DNA of 64,000 nt, from assembly GCA_902615835.1 (NCBI GenBank), contig CACMQL010000006.1, positions 1 through 64,000 on the forward strand, written 5' to 3'. Both the position numbers and the translations under genes were made by a program. Under the pieces are notes generated by a model. The model was not told the DNA's origin, ran no database searches, and worked only from the letters and a program-made list of their open reading frames with translations. This document shows, one piece after another, positions 51,853-62,872 of the stretch. Positions within the stretch are counted from its first letter, which is position 1, and every line of letters begins with the position of its first letter. Source of the stretch: an uncultured Verrucomicrobiota bacterium. GTDB lineage: Bacteria > Verrucomicrobiota > Verrucomicrobiia > Opitutales > Seribacteraceae.

Positions 51853-52851
51853 ATGGCAACTAGATTAGGAAAGTTCGAACTACCCAACAGACTCGTAAAA
51901 GAAGAAGACACTTCCACAGATACCTACGCAAAATTTATCGCTGATCCTTTTGAATCTGGATATGGTCACACAATTGGCAATGCATTTCGTCGCGTTCTTC
52001 TCAGTTCTATTGAAGGTGCGGCGATATCATCACTTAAGCTTGATGGTGTTCAACATGAATTCCAGAGTATCGACGGCGTTGTGGAAGATGTAACGGATAT
52101 CGTTCTCAACCTCAAAAAGGTGCTGGTGATTAGCCACAAGGCTGAACCTGTGACTCTTTCTATTGATGTAGAAAAAGAAGGTGAAGTGACTGCCGGAGAC
52201 ATCTCACCAGCCGAAGGAATCGAAATTATCAATCCTGAACAGATTATTTTAACTACTGACCGCAAACTTCAAGTAACCGGAGAGTTGGTAGTTTCAGTTG
52301 GGCGAGGATTTTGCCTTGGTGAGGATAGTAAAAGCGATGATCAACCCATCGGCATGATAAATGTTGATGCTTTGTACAGCCCTGTGAAATTAGTTAAATA
52401 CGAAGTCCAAAACACGCGGGTTGGACAAATGACAGATTATGATAAACTTCTCCTTGAAGTTACTACTGATGGGAGAATCACTCCTGATGATGCCCTTAAA
52501 CAGTCCGCAGCAATTCTTAGACATCATTTGGATGTTTTTGATCAAATAAGTGAAGAACAAATTGAATTTGAAAGCCATTCTAAGGAGGTGAGCGAAGAGC
52601 AAAACCGTCTCCGTAATTTGCTTAGCATGAGTGTGAATGAAATTGAACTTTCCGTCCGGGCGGCAAATTGTCTGAATAATGCCAATATAACAACAGTTGG
52701 AGAATTGGCAACGAAGAGCGAGCCAGAAATGCTCAAATATCGTAATTTTGGAAAAAAATCCCTCAACGAGATAAAAGCTAAATTGGAGCAACTTGGCTTG
52801 TCCTTAGGAATGAAATTTGAAAGCCGTTTACTCGAAACTGCCATCAACTAG
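51853..52851 (+). CDS. rpoA: DNA-directed RNA polymerase subunit alpha
   Basis: GYGHTIGNAFRRVLLSSIEGAAI; CTD VRAANCLNNANITTVGEL. Confidence 0.97.
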   Translation: MATRLGKFELPNRLVKEEDTSTDTYAKFIADPFESGYGHTIGNAFRRVLLSSIEGAAISSLKLDGVQHEFQSIDGVVEDVTDIVLNLKKVLVISHKAEPVTLSIDVEKEGEVTAGDISPAEGIEIINPEQIILTTDRKLQVTGELVVSVGRGFCLGEDSKSDDQPIGMINVDALYSPVKLVKYEVQNTRVGQMTDYDKLLLEVTTDGRITPDDALKQSAAILRHHLDVFDQISEEQIEFESHSKEVSEEQNRLRNLLSMSVNEIELSVRAANCLNNANITTVGELATKSEPEMLKYRNFGKKSLNEIKAKLEQLGLSLGMKFESRLLETAIN

Positions 52852-52869
52852 CTTTTTTAATCCCCGAAG

Positions 52870-53565
52870 ATGAGACACCGTAAACATAATCACCAACTTG
52901 GAGTTAAGACAGCCCACCGTACATCTATGTTGGCTAATTTATGTTGCTCCCTTATTGAAAATGGTAGGATAAAAACCACTCTTGCTCGAGCTAGAGCATT
53001 GCGTCCAACTATTGAGAAGATCATTACTTTAGCCAAGAAAGCTCATTTCGCTCAGGATACGGCCAAAAAAGTACACTTCCGAAGGTTGGCTATCTCCAGG
53101 TTACGGAGTACGAGTGCAACGAAAAAATTGTTTGACGAATTAGTCGAACAATTTGCAAATCGACAAGGTGGCTACACCCGAATTTACAAGTTAGCCATTC
53201 CTCGTTTAGGAGATGCGTCTGAAATGGCTATGATTGAATTCGTGGAAGAGACAAACAAGAAAAACAAGAAGAGCAGAGTCAAAAAAGCCAATAAAAAATC
53301 AGTCTCAGCGAAAGAAAAAACTGAAGAAATATCTAAAGAAAATGATCTCGCTGAATCAACACCAGATACGACTGCAGTAACAGCGGATTCATCAATTGAA
53401 GACGCCCAGAAAGCAGAACCCGTTCTGGAAGATGAACCTGAGGACTTTGAAAATGCTGATAATAGCACGATCGTAGAGGCTGTTGAACAAACGGAAGAGG
53501 AAAAAGAATCAGCCAATCAAGGACAAGAAGAGGTCGAAGACGCGGATTCGAAAGATTCGAAGTAA
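52870..53565 (+). CDS. rplQ: 50S ribosomal protein L17 with long acidic C-terminal extension
   Basis: MRHRKHNHQLG...HRTSMLANL L17 core, then ~104 residues rich in E/D/K/S. Confidence 0.95.
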   Translation: MRHRKHNHQLGVKTAHRTSMLANLCCSLIENGRIKTTLARARALRPTIEKIITLAKKAHFAQDTAKKVHFRRLAISRLRSTSATKKLFDELVEQFANRQGGYTRIYKLAIPRLGDASEMAMIEFVEETNKKNKKSRVKKANKKSVSAKEKTEEISKENDLAESTPDTTAVTADSSIEDAQKAEPVLEDEPEDFENADNSTIVEAVEQTEEEKESANQGQEEVEDADSKDSK

Positions 53566-53632
53566 AGACAAATATTTATTGTCTTATTTGGCAGGTATTA
53601 TTGCTGCCTGAAATACATCGTTTTTTCTTTTG
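53565..53632 (+). terminator. Tandem hairpins plus downstream T-rich tract after rplQ (candidate end of the macro-operon)
   Basis: AAGACAA-TATTTAT-TTGTCTT and GGCAG-GTATTATTG-CTGCC, followed by TTTTTTCTTTT. Confidence 0.4.
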
Positions 53633-53692
53633 CAATCTTTGGTATTGGTTTGTGTTTATTAGTTAAGTTTTAAGTAATTATATTCCAGTGTT

Positions 53693-55231
53693 ATGCCACA
53701 AACTATAATAGTTCTCGATTTTGGGTCACAATATACCCAGGTTATTGCAAGAAGAATTAGAGAAGCTAATGTTTTTTCTTCAGTTCTCCCTTACAATTCC
53801 AAACTCTCCGAAATCCGAAAACAAAATCCCGTTGGAATAATACTTTCTGGGGGACCTGCCAGTGTATTTGCCAAAAGTTCACCAAAGCCCAATCCTGGCA
53901 TATTTAAGCTAGGAATTCCAATTCTGGGAATATGCTACGGACTTCAGTTAATGGGGAAAATGCTTGGAGGTGAAGTAAAGTCGAGCGACCGGAGGGAATA
54001 TGGTCGCGGAACTTTGAACATTACAAGGAAAGGTACCTTATTCAACGGTTTACCCTCTAAACTAGCCGTATGGAATTCTCATGGAGATTCCCTCGCAAAA
54101 ATGCCTACAGGCTTCAGAGTATTAGCCAAAACAGAAAACTCTTCATTTGCCGCCATTGAGGATGAAAAGAGAAATTTTTTTGGGCTACAGTTTCATCCTG
54201 AGGTAGAACATTCAGAGAAAGGAGTAATAGTCTTAAAAAATTTTCTTACCCGTGTTTGCGGATGTAAGGGTGATTGGGATATGGGCGATTTTTTAAACTC
54301 TTCCATTCAAAAAATCCGGGAAGTTGTAGGCAAAGAAAGAGTAATTCTAGGATTAAGCGGGGGAGTTGATTCCTCAGTTGCTGCGGCTCTTATTCATCAG
54401 GCAATAGGAGAACAACTGACATGCATCTTCGTTGACAATGGCCTTCTACGGCTAAACGAGAGAGATCAGGTCAAAACTCTTTTTGAGAATCATATTCCGG
54501 GGAAGTTGCTAATCTCCAAAACAGGGTCCTTATTTCTAAAAAGATTAAAAGGAGTTAAGGATCCCGAGAAAAAGAGAAAAATTATAGGCAAAACATTTAT
54601 TGAAGTTTTTGATTTGGAAGTCTCAAAACTTGGAAAAATAGATTTTTTGGCTCAGGGTACCTTATATCCGGATGTTATCGAAAGCGTTCCTGTAGGTGGA
54701 AACCCTGCGGCTCTCATTAAAAGTCACCATAATGTGGGGGGCTTACCCAAGAGAATGAAACTCAGGCTTCTTGAGCCATTAAGGGAGCTTTTTAAGGATG
54801 AAGTAAGGAATTTAGGAAGAAAAATGGGACTTCCTGAATCCGTGCTATTGAGGCATCCCTTTCCTGGCCCGGGTCTAGGAGTGCGGGTAGTGGGAGATTT
54901 GTCCCATACCAAGCTTAAGATACTTCGTGAAGCGGATCACATTTTCATAGACGAGCTATTTAAACATAAGCTCTATCATAGACTGTGGCAAGCGTTCTGC
55001 GTATTTTTACCTGTTCGAAGTGTGGGAGTTATGGGAGATGAAAGAACCTATGAAAATGTGATATGCCTGCGGGCAGTAACGAGCTCGGATGCGATGACAG
55101 CAGATTGGGCTCAATTACCAGATAAATTTCTTAGAAACGTCTCCAACCGCATAATTAATGAGGTAAAAGGAGCTAATCGTGTCGTTTACGATATAAGTTC
55201 TAAGCCACCTGGTACAATTGAATGGGAGTAG
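53693..55231 (+). CDS. guaA: GMP synthase (glutamine-hydrolysing)
   Basis: [45 protein letters not shown]. Confidence 0.97.
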   Translation: MPQTIIVLDFGSQYTQVIARRIREANVFSSVLPYNSKLSEIRKQNPVGIILSGGPASVFAKSSPKPNPGIFKLGIPILGICYGLQLMGKMLGGEVKSSDRREYGRGTLNITRKGTLFNGLPSKLAVWNSHGDSLAKMPTGFRVLAKTENSSFAAIEDEKRNFFGLQFHPEVEHSEKGVIVLKNFLTRVCGCKGDWDMGDFLNSSIQKIREVVGKERVILGLSGGVDSSVAAALIHQAIGEQLTCIFVDNGLLRLNERDQVKTLFENHIPGKLLISKTGSLFLKRLKGVKDPEKKRKIIGKTFIEVFDLEVSKLGKIDFLAQGTLYPDVIESVPVGGNPAALIKSHHNVGGLPKRMKLRLLEPLRELFKDEVRNLGRKMGLPESVLLRHPFPGPGLGVRVVGDLSHTKLKILREADHIFIDELFKHKLYHRLWQAFCVFLPVRSVGVMGDERTYENVICLRAVTSSDAMTADWAQLPDKFLRNVSNRIINEVKGANRVVYDISSKPPGTIEWE

Positions 55232-55243
55232 TAATTTCCTACC

Positions 55244-56554
55244 ATGAAATTTAATCTCGACTATAAAGTTTTCACACCCAATCTACTCGTCGAGATTGAA
55301 AAGTTTGCCATTTCAACCAATGTGGACGAGAGCATTGCAGCGACTGTCTCCGATATTTTACAAGAAGTTAAGACTAGAGGGGACGAAGCTATCGTGGAAA
55401 GAACATTGCTTTATGACGGGGCAAATTTAAATAAATTTGATCTTCGTATTCCCGTCAATCAAATAAAGGAAGCAACCACTTCAATTTCTTTGGAATGCAA
55501 GGCTGCGATGATGGAAGCAATCGAAAATGTAACTTTTTTTCATCAACAGAATCTTCCCCGAAATTGGCAAGGCAGGAATTCCCACGGTGCCATTATTGGG
55601 GAGAACTATTATCCCATTAACCGAGTAGGCCTTTATGTTCCGGGCGGCAATGTACCCCTTGTTTCAACTGTCATTATGAGTGCAACCCTAGCAAAAGTTG
55701 CAGGAGTTAGTCAGATAGCTGTCATGACTCCACCTAACCCCGACGGCACTGTTTCGCCTGAGTTGCTGGGAGCTTTGGCTATTCTGGAAGTTGACGAAGT
55801 ATATAAGGCAGGAGGAGCTCAGGCAATCGGTGCTTTGGCATACGGAACAGAGTCGGTAAAAGCTGTTGATAAAATTTTCGGACCCGGTAATGCTTTTGTC
55901 AATGAAGCGAAAAAACAAGTTTTCAGTACCGTTGGCATAGATTTATTACCTGGTCCAAGTGAAGTCATGGTTATTGCGGATGAAACTGCTAATCCTGCTT
56001 ATATTGCTGCAGCTCTTCTTGCACAGGCAGAACATGGTTCTGGGAAAGAAAAAATTTATTTAATTTTTACAAAAAAGGATCATTTTGACTTTGTCGTAGA
56101 AGAAATCAAGCAACAAACCAAGTCACTTTCACATCAAGATTCAATCTTGCATATTTTAGAAAAGGGCTTTTTGGCCGTACACACAAAGAATTTAGAAGAA
56201 ATTGTCAAGGTAGCTAACTTTATTGCACCAGAACATCTTGAACTTCAGGTTAAAAACGATGACCTTCCTTATTTGCAGGAAAATATTAACACTGCTGGTG
56301 CACTCTTGTTGGGTCATTTTAGTGCCACCGCACTTGGGGATTTTGTTGCAGGTCCAAGTCATGTGTTGCCCACAGGTCGGTCTTCCCGCTTTTCTTCCGG
56401 GCTTAGAATGGAAGATTTTTTTCGTCGAACGAGTATTATTAGGTATGATCAAGACGCTCTTATAAATGCATCCGAGTCCGCCCTTCTTTTTTCTGAAATG
56501 GAAAAACTAGACGGGCATGGAAATTCCATTTCCATTCGTTTAGGGCAGGACTAG
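55244..56554 (+). CDS. hisD: Histidinol dehydrogenase
   Basis: GLYVPGG.VPLVSTVIM, AIGALAYGTESV..VDKIFGPGNAFVNEAKK, GPSEVMVIAD. Confidence 0.96.
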   Translation: MKFNLDYKVFTPNLLVEIEKFAISTNVDESIAATVSDILQEVKTRGDEAIVERTLLYDGANLNKFDLRIPVNQIKEATTSISLECKAAMMEAIENVTFFHQQNLPRNWQGRNSHGAIIGENYYPINRVGLYVPGGNVPLVSTVIMSATLAKVAGVSQIAVMTPPNPDGTVSPELLGALAILEVDEVYKAGGAQAIGALAYGTESVKAVDKIFGPGNAFVNEAKKQVFSTVGIDLLPGPSEVMVIADETANPAYIAAALLAQAEHGSGKEKIYLIFTKKDHFDFVVEEIKQQTKSLSHQDSILHILEKGFLAVHTKNLEEIVKVANFIAPEHLELQVKNDDLPYLQENINTAGALLLGHFSATALGDFVAGPSHVLPTGRSSRFSSGLRMEDFFRRTSIIRYDQDALINASESALLFSEMEKLDGHGNSISIRLGQD

Positions 56555-56559
56555 ACCAG

Positions 56560-57657
56560 ATGGAAGGCAGGTTAAAGAGGTTAGTCCCTCCTGACATACT
56601 TTCTCGTGAAGGCTACACGCCAGGTTTTCAGCCAAAAGGTGAAGCAAACCCAGTTAAGCTTAATACTAATGAGAACCCTTTCCCGCCGAGCCCCTTAGTT
56701 ACAGATGCGGTTTTGAAAGAGACACAACGATTGCAATTCTATCCGAATCCCACTTCTCACAAACTTCGCAAGCTGATTGCCGAAACACATGAGATGCAAG
56801 AAGAACAAGTTATTGTTGGAAATGGTTCGGATGATATTCTGAATTTATGTGTTCGTGCGTTTTCCGATTCGATACGTCCAGTGGGGATGCTTAATCCAAG
56901 TTATTCTCTTTATCCTGTATTGACATCCCTGCAAGGAACTAAATTAGAACAAATTGAGTTTTGTGATGATCAATTTAATCTTCCAGTCAAAGAAATTATT
57001 TCAAGCGGCGTAAACCTCTTTTTTTTGACAAATCCTCATGCTCCAAGTGGTTTGTCCTTTCCCCAACATAAGATTTTGGAGATCCTAAATTGCATAGACG
57101 CAATTCTTGTTGTGGATGAGGCTTACGCTGATTTTTCTACAAATTCATCCATATCTTTTCTTGAAAATGTTGACAATTTGATTATCACTCGCACATTTTC
57201 AAAATCCTATTCATTAGCTGGTGCTAGGGTTGGGTATGCCTTTTCTACTCCCCGAATCATAAAGGTCTTAGACAGTGTTAGGGAGGTTTATAATGTAGAC
57301 AGAATGTCTCAGGCAGCAGCTTTCGCTGCCTTGTCAGACAAGGAATATTTTGAGGATTGTAAGTCCAAAATTATTGCAGAACGTACAAAGGCTCATGAAT
57401 TTCTAACCAGGCTTGGATGGCGTACGGTTGAAAGCCAGGCAAATTTTATTTTGACAGAACCGGTTACTAAAGGAGGAAAAGCTGGAAAAGTAGTGGCTAA
57501 ATCCTTGTTCGATTATCTTGAGAAGCATGATATATTTGTAAGATATTTTCCCAATCATCGTTTGACCGAGTCTAAAATAAGAATCAGTATTGGTACCGAA
57601 AAACAGATGACTACATTATTTCAAAATATTAATAACTGGCAAAATGAGAACAGCTGA
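56560..57657 (+). CDS. hisC: Histidinol-phosphate aminotransferase
   Basis: [31 protein letters not shown]; in the his cluster. Confidence 0.95.
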   Translation: MEGRLKRLVPPDILSREGYTPGFQPKGEANPVKLNTNENPFPPSPLVTDAVLKETQRLQFYPNPTSHKLRKLIAETHEMQEEQVIVGNGSDDILNLCVRAFSDSIRPVGMLNPSYSLYPVLTSLQGTKLEQIEFCDDQFNLPVKEIISSGVNLFFLTNPHAPSGLSFPQHKILEILNCIDAILVVDEAYADFSTNSSISFLENVDNLIITRTFSKSYSLAGARVGYAFSTPRIIKVLDSVREVYNVDRMSQAAAFAALSDKEYFEDCKSKIIAERTKAHEFLTRLGWRTVESQANFILTEPVTKGGKAGKVVAKSLFDYLEKHDIFVRYFPNHRLTESKIRISIGTEKQMTTLFQNINNWQNENS

Positions 57658-58237
57658 TATTACCAGGGATACACAGGAAACTAAAATCTCTTTGAAGCTA
57701 AATATAGAAGGTACAGGAAAAGCTGAAATAGAAACCGGCGTAGCGTTTCTGGACCACATGCTTCAACTCTTTGCTAGGCATGGTTATTTTGATCTTTCCG
57801 TTTCCGCAAAAGGTGATTTAGAGGTGGATTATCACCACCTCGTCGAAGACATGGGCATCGCTATGGGTCAAGCGGTCAAACAGGCTTTATCGGAAAAGGC
57901 AGGGATTCAGCGTTATGGTTTTTTCGTTCTGCCTATGGATGAAACCCTTGTTACTGTGGCAATGGATATCAGCAACCGGGGATATTTATTTTACAAGGTA
58001 GAATGTCAGAATTCGCAGGTGCGAGATTTCAACATTCATCTCTTTAAGGAATTTTTTCAGGCATTCGCCAATGAGGTTGCCTGCAATCTTCACATACGCT
58101 TAGAGCATGGGGAGGAACCTCACCATATTGCGGAAGCAATTTTTAAAGGTTTTGCAAAAGCTCTGGACATGGCCACGCGACCTGAACCCAGGCTTGCAGG
58201 TCTTGTGCCTTCAACTAAGGGAACTCTTTCTAAATAA
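57644..58237 (+). CDS. hisB: Imidazoleglycerol-phosphate dehydratase (monofunctional)
   Basis: [32 protein letters not shown]. Confidence 0.96.
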   Translation: MRTADITRDTQETKISLKLNIEGTGKAEIETGVAFLDHMLQLFARHGYFDLSVSAKGDLEVDYHHLVEDMGIAMGQAVKQALSEKAGIQRYGFFVLPMDETLVTVAMDISNRGYLFYKVECQNSQVRDFNIHLFKEFFQAFANEVACNLHIRLEHGEEPHHIAEAIFKGFAKALDMATRPEPRLAGLVPSTKGTLSK

Positions 58238-58259
58238 TTCGAAAGGATTAAATTTTAAA

Positions 58260-58880
58260 GTGAAAAGAGTTGGGGTGGTAGATTATGGAACTGGTAATCT
58301 ACGAAGCGTAATTAAAGCCTTTGAATTTACTGGGGCAGAAGTATCCATCATTCGTTCACCAGTGGAATTAGCGGTAATTGATGCATTAATCTTTCCGGGA
58401 CAGGGAACATTTGACCAGTGCATGGGCAGCCTTGCTGCAAGTGGCTTGGATAAATTTATTATAAAATGGATTGAAGCGGATAAACCTTATTTCGGGATTT
58501 GTTTGGGACTTCAGGTTCTGTTTTCTTCTTCTGAGGAGGGTGAAAGGTCCGGTCTTGGATTGGTAGAGGGCAAAGTAAAAAGATTCGCCTCGGATACTGG
58601 ATTAAAAATACCCCATATGGGTTGGAATTCAATATATTGGAATGATGATTTGGAAGATGATATAATGAATGAAATTGATAATGGTGACCAATTTTACTTC
58701 GTGCATAGCTATCATGTTTGCGACACTGAAAGCAGTATGACTACTTACTTAACCTCGTATGGATATGATTTTATTAGTGGTATCCGATTCGGAAAAAGTA
58801 TTGCAACACAATTTCATCCTGAAAAGAGTCAGGAGAAAGGATTAAAATTATACAGGAACTTTCTTGAAAAAATGGCGTAA
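58260..58880 (+). CDS. hisH: Imidazole glycerol phosphate synthase subunit HisH
   Basis: GVVDYGTGNLRSV, GICLGLQVLF, TQFHPEKSQ; GTG start at 58260 inferred, the ORF track over-extends upstream. Confidence 0.92.
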   Translation: MKRVGVVDYGTGNLRSVIKAFEFTGAEVSIIRSPVELAVIDALIFPGQGTFDQCMGSLAASGLDKFIIKWIEADKPYFGICLGLQVLFSSSEEGERSGLGLVEGKVKRFASDTGLKIPHMGWNSIYWNDDLEDDIMNEIDNGDQFYFVHSYHVCDTESSMTTYLTSYGYDFISGIRFGKSIATQFHPEKSQEKGLKLYRNFLEKMA

Positions 58881-58922
58881 GATTGACACAAAGGACATTT
58901 AATACCCACTACACCGCACCTA

Positions 58923-60206
58923 ATGTCAAATCAAGCTACCCTAAATATCGGCGATAAAGAGTATCCTCTTAACATTCTCACAGGGACAGAAGACGAACAC
59001 GCTCTCGACATTAGCGTCCTCCGTAAGGAAAGTAATTTCATTACTTTTGACGATGGCTATGGAAATACGGGATCTTGTGAGAGTGACATTACTTTCATTG
59101 ATGGAGATAAAGGCGTACTAAGGTATCGTGGTTTCGATATTGCCGAGTTAGCGGAAAAATCTAATTTTTTGGAGACATGTTTTCTTCTTTTTAACGGTGA
59201 ACTTCCCAACTCTTCCGAGTTAGAAAATTTTAAAACTCAAGTTTTTTCTCACTCCACCCTCCCCTCCCCCGTTGATAAAGTTATTCATTCAATGTCCGGG
59301 AATAGTCATCCAATGGGTGTTCTAAGTTCGGCTCTTCAAGCACTGGGCGGTTGTTTTCCTCACCTTTGCACAAACACACGCCCTGCCGATATTGACTCTT
59401 TTGAGGAGGCAGCCTCTTTAATCGTTGCATCGATCCCATCCATTGCCGCCAGTACATATCGTTCTTCCAAAGGTGAAAATATGCCTGAAATTGGTAATGT
59501 ATTTTCTTATTGTGAGAATTTCCTCCATCTGATGTTTGGTAGTGCCTCTGCTGAGCCAATAGATTCCTCTGTCAGTAAAGCATTGGATCTTATATTCCTT
59601 TTGCATGCAGATCATGAGCAAAATTGTTCCACATCGACATGTCGTATGATTGCATCCGGTGGTGCCAACGCCTTTGCATCCTTGTCTGGAGCGGTTTCAG
59701 CTTTGTGGGGTCCATTACATGGTGGAGCAAATATGGCTGTTATCAGGATGCTGAATGAAATTCACTCCGCGGGTGATGATGGTAGTCAATTTATTCAGTC
59801 TGCTAAGGAGGGTAAGTCGCGTCTAATGGGTTTTGGGCATCGTGTGTATCGAAATTACGATCCGCGTGCCAAAATCCTCAAGAGTGCCTGCGATCAAGCA
59901 TTGGAAGCCCTTGGTGTAGAAAGTCCAATTCTGGACATTGCAAGGAATCTAGAGACTTCCGCTTTACAGGATGAATATTTTATTGCCCGTAAGCTTTATC
60001 CAAATGTTGACTTTTACAGCGGAATTATTCTTCAGGCCATGGGATTTCCCACCAATATGTTTACAGTACTGTTTGCCCTTGGCAGGGCACCCGGATGGTT
60101 AGCCCACTGGAAAGAGATTGCCACGAAAGGAAAGCGTATCCATAGACCCAGACAGATTTATCAGGGGTTGACCCATCGACCCTATGTTGGGTTGGGCGAC
60201 AGATAA
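58923..60206 (+). CDS. gltA: Citrate synthase
   Basis: LRYRGFDIAELAEKS, HADHEQNCSTSTCRMIASGGANAFASLSGAVSALWGPLHGGAN, GFGHRVYRNYDPRAKILK. Confidence 0.95.
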   Translation: MSNQATLNIGDKEYPLNILTGTEDEHALDISVLRKESNFITFDDGYGNTGSCESDITFIDGDKGVLRYRGFDIAELAEKSNFLETCFLLFNGELPNSSELENFKTQVFSHSTLPSPVDKVIHSMSGNSHPMGVLSSALQALGGCFPHLCTNTRPADIDSFEEAASLIVASIPSIAASTYRSSKGENMPEIGNVFSYCENFLHLMFGSASAEPIDSSVSKALDLIFLLHADHEQNCSTSTCRMIASGGANAFASLSGAVSALWGPLHGGANMAVIRMLNEIHSAGDDGSQFIQSAKEGKSRLMGFGHRVYRNYDPRAKILKSACDQALEALGVESPILDIARNLETSALQDEYFIARKLYPNVDFYSGIILQAMGFPTNMFTVLFALGRAPGWLAHWKEIATKGKRIHRPRQIYQGLTHRPYVGLGDR

Positions 60207-60214
60207 ATTGAGTT

Positions 60215-60994
60215 TTAATTGCCTGGGTTTTGTGGTGCCTGTGCCATAACTTCTTCCATAGAAAGACCGGTAAATTTTCGAATTCCCTTGATAAGAAGCC
60301 AAAAGGCATAACCACTCACGACCATACAAGGAATGCTTATAACCGGTAGGCTCCATCCCATCATTTGACCCACCTCGTCATTAAAAGCGATTTTATCAAC
60401 ACTAGGCTCGGTTACCACAATCATCCGGGAAAGAATGAAATTTAGCACAGCACTTACCGCAAAAGATAAACCTATCAACCATGTACATTTAACCAAGAGT
60501 TTGTCAAAATGGCTCTTCGTTCCCAATTCCTTTAATTTGTGTTCTACTAATGAAACTTTAATAATTTCGGGATTGTAGAGAAACAATCGTACCAGGGGCT
60601 TTTTTGTTCTTAAAGTAATGATGGTAATCATCCCGAGAATTGCAGGTAGTGCGGATTCCTTGATTGCAAACATTAAAACATTCGCTCCGGGAAGGAGCCC
60701 AATACCTCCGGTCAATAAGGCACTGATTGAACCGAGAATGGAAAAGAAATTCCATTTTCTGCGTCGAATCAAATCAAGAATTCCGTAAGATACCGGAAAA
60801 GAAATGGCTAAAAGTAAAATAATTGCACCCACAACGGCAGAGTCCGGTGTGCTGTCGGTGAAATTTGCCAAGGACTCCCCCATCCACTCATCCCCTTTTC
60901 TTAAAATCACTATGGGTAAGAGCAGGTTAAACCCAAGGTTTAAGAACATATTTTCCCGTTTTGGACTGGATATTTCTGCCGAGTCGATACTCAT
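60215..60994 (-). CDS. Multipass membrane protein, VC0807-like family
   Basis: Several TM segments, early NLGFNLLLPIVILRKG, FSILGSISALLTGGIGLLPGANVLMFAIKESALPAILGM. Confidence 0.6.
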   Translation of the reverse strand: MSIDSAEISSPKRENMFLNLGFNLLLPIVILRKGDEWMGESLANFTDSTPDSAVVGAIILLLAISFPVSYGILDLIRRRKWNFFSILGSISALLTGGIGLLPGANVLMFAIKESALPAILGMITIITLRTKKPLVRLFLYNPEIIKVSLVEHKLKELGTKSHFDKLLVKCTWLIGLSFAVSAVLNFILSRMIVVTEPSVDKIAFNDEVGQMMGWSLPVISIPCMVVSGYAFWLLIKGIRKFTGLSMEEVMAQAPQNPGN

Positions 60995-61040
60995 GAATTA
61001 TTTTATATGAATTTACTTATGATAAGTCGCCAATAATTTT

Positions 61041-61679
61041 ATGAACAAACCGATCAAGTGTTTGATTTCAGCTGGTCCCACAAGGGAGTGGATAGATGAT
61101 GTGCGATTTATCTCAAACCCATCGAGCGGGAAAATGGGATTTGAGTTGGCATGCGTAGCCAAAAAAATGGGCTTTGAAGTTACATTGGTAAGTGGTCCCG
61201 TATCCATACCCCGTCCCGATGGAGTTATTTATAAATCGGTAGAAACGGCCATAGAAATGAGGGAAGTTTTAGTTAAGTTATTTCCCCAAAGTAGCTTAGC
61301 GATCATGACGGCGGCTGTTTCGGATCATCGTCCGGAATTTCTTGGAAAAAAGAAAGTTAAAAAAGATGAATTCCCATCTTCCTTAAAATTCATTCGCAAC
61401 CCAGATATACTTAAGGAGTTAGGAGACATGAAGTCCTCAAATCAGAAATTAATTGGATTTGCTGCCGAGAGTTACGATCATTTGGCGAACGGACAAAAAA
61501 AACTCGAGGCGAAAAACCTGGACTGGATTGTAGTGAATGACATTTCAAACCCCAAGACCGGTTTTGAATCAGAAATGAATGAAGTTACTTTATTGTCTCG
61601 AAATAATGAGCACTTTTCTTTTCCATTATCAACCAAAAGAAAAATCGCTGCAGATATTCTTAATCAGGTATGGAAGTAA
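61041..61679 (+). CDS. coaB: Phosphopantothenate-cysteine ligase domain protein (stand-alone CoaB)
   Basis: ISAGPTREWIDDVRFISNPSSGKMGFELA, VSGPVSI, MTAAVSDHRP; lacks the CoaC half. Confidence 0.85.
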   Translation: MNKPIKCLISAGPTREWIDDVRFISNPSSGKMGFELACVAKKMGFEVTLVSGPVSIPRPDGVIYKSVETAIEMREVLVKLFPQSSLAIMTAAVSDHRPEFLGKKKVKKDEFPSSLKFIRNPDILKELGDMKSSNQKLIGFAAESYDHLANGQKKLEAKNLDWIVVNDISNPKTGFESEMNEVTLLSRNNEHFSFPLSTKRKIAADILNQVWK

Positions 61680-62872
61680 ACAAATCAAACCGTAACCCGC
61701 TAGACCGCGTCCTTGGTCGATTGGACGATTTAGATGAAGTAAATCTCGGAATTTTGGTTCAAAGGCTCGCGAGGGAACGTAAATTACTGGAGACAGTTTT
61801 TGATGTTATTCGGGATGGTGTATTGGTATTGGATGAAAAAGGCTTGTTGACTTATTCCAACCAACAGGGTCGAAACTTGATTGGATTGAAGGACAACCAT
61901 TCCGAAAAAATCAACATTAGAAAAGCTTCTCCGGAAATTGCCCGGGCCCTAGGAATGGATAGAACAAATGATCCTTCTTATCCGGAAGTTGTAGTGAGGG
62001 AAATGCAAATTTCCTATCCTGAATTAAGACAACTACGAATCTATGCCGTTCCTATTGAGAGATCCGGCACGCAAGAGGCTGAGGGGGTCAAGGCTGGTCT
62101 GGCGGTGGTAATGACAGATTTTACCGAAGAGCTGGATGACTTAAACGCCAAAATAGAAAGCGAAAAAGTATCCAGTATTATGGATCTTGCTGCCGGCGTG
62201 GCCCATGAATTGGGCAACCCATTGAATTCAATAAACATTCATCTTCAATTATTACAACGGAATCTAAAGGGGATGGAGCAAGATACCAAGACGCAAAAAT
62301 CCTTACACTCCTGCATTAAGGAAGTTAAGCGTTTGGACGGAATCATTTCGCATTTTTTGAAAGCAATTCGACCGTCAGATCCAGATTTTAAGAAGATTAA
62401 CCTCCTGAAAATTGTTGAAGAAACGGTTTTATTGAGGGAGAAGGAATTGAATGCAAAAAAAATCTCCATAAGGATGGAGGCAGGAGTCAGGGAACCCATG
62501 ATTCATGCAGACGCAGAGCAGATTAAACAAGTCTTTTTTAATGTTATTGGCAATGCAGTCGATGCCGTTGGTGAAAGTTCAACCATTCGAATTGTGACAG
62601 GAATTGATGACCACTATGTATTTGCCAAAATTGTTGATCAGGGTTCAGGGATCAAAAAAGAGGATATCTCCAGGGTATTTGAACCATACTTTACCACGAA
62701 GAAATCTGGTCATGGAATAGGCATGATGATTGTTCACCGTATCATGCGGGATCATCGAGGAGAAGTTGGTATTGATAGCAAAGAAGGCTCGGGTACGATT
62801 GTTACATTGAATTTTCCGCGAAAATCTGTTCGTCGTACTCTTCTAGAAAGTGCAGAAAAAGAAATTTTATGA
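61670..62872 (+). CDS. PAS-domain sensor histidine kinase
   Basis: H-box LAAGVAHELGNPLNSI, N-box NVIGNAVDAVG, G-boxes VDQGSGIKKEDISRVFEPYFTTKKSGHGIGM. Confidence 0.92.
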   Translation: MEVNKSNRNPLDRVLGRLDDLDEVNLGILVQRLARERKLLETVFDVIRDGVLVLDEKGLLTYSNQQGRNLIGLKDNHSEKINIRKASPEIARALGMDRTNDPSYPEVVVREMQISYPELRQLRIYAVPIERSGTQEAEGVKAGLAVVMTDFTEELDDLNAKIESEKVSSIMDLAAGVAHELGNPLNSINIHLQLLQRNLKGMEQDTKTQKSLHSCIKEVKRLDGIISHFLKAIRPSDPDFKKINLLKIVEETVLLREKELNAKKISIRMEAGVREPMIHADAEQIKQVFFNVIGNAVDAVGESSTIRIVTGIDDHYVFAKIVDQGSGIKKEDISRVFEPYFTTKKSGHGIGMMIVHRIMRDHRGEVGIDSKEGSGTIVTLNFPRKSVRRTLLESAEKEIL

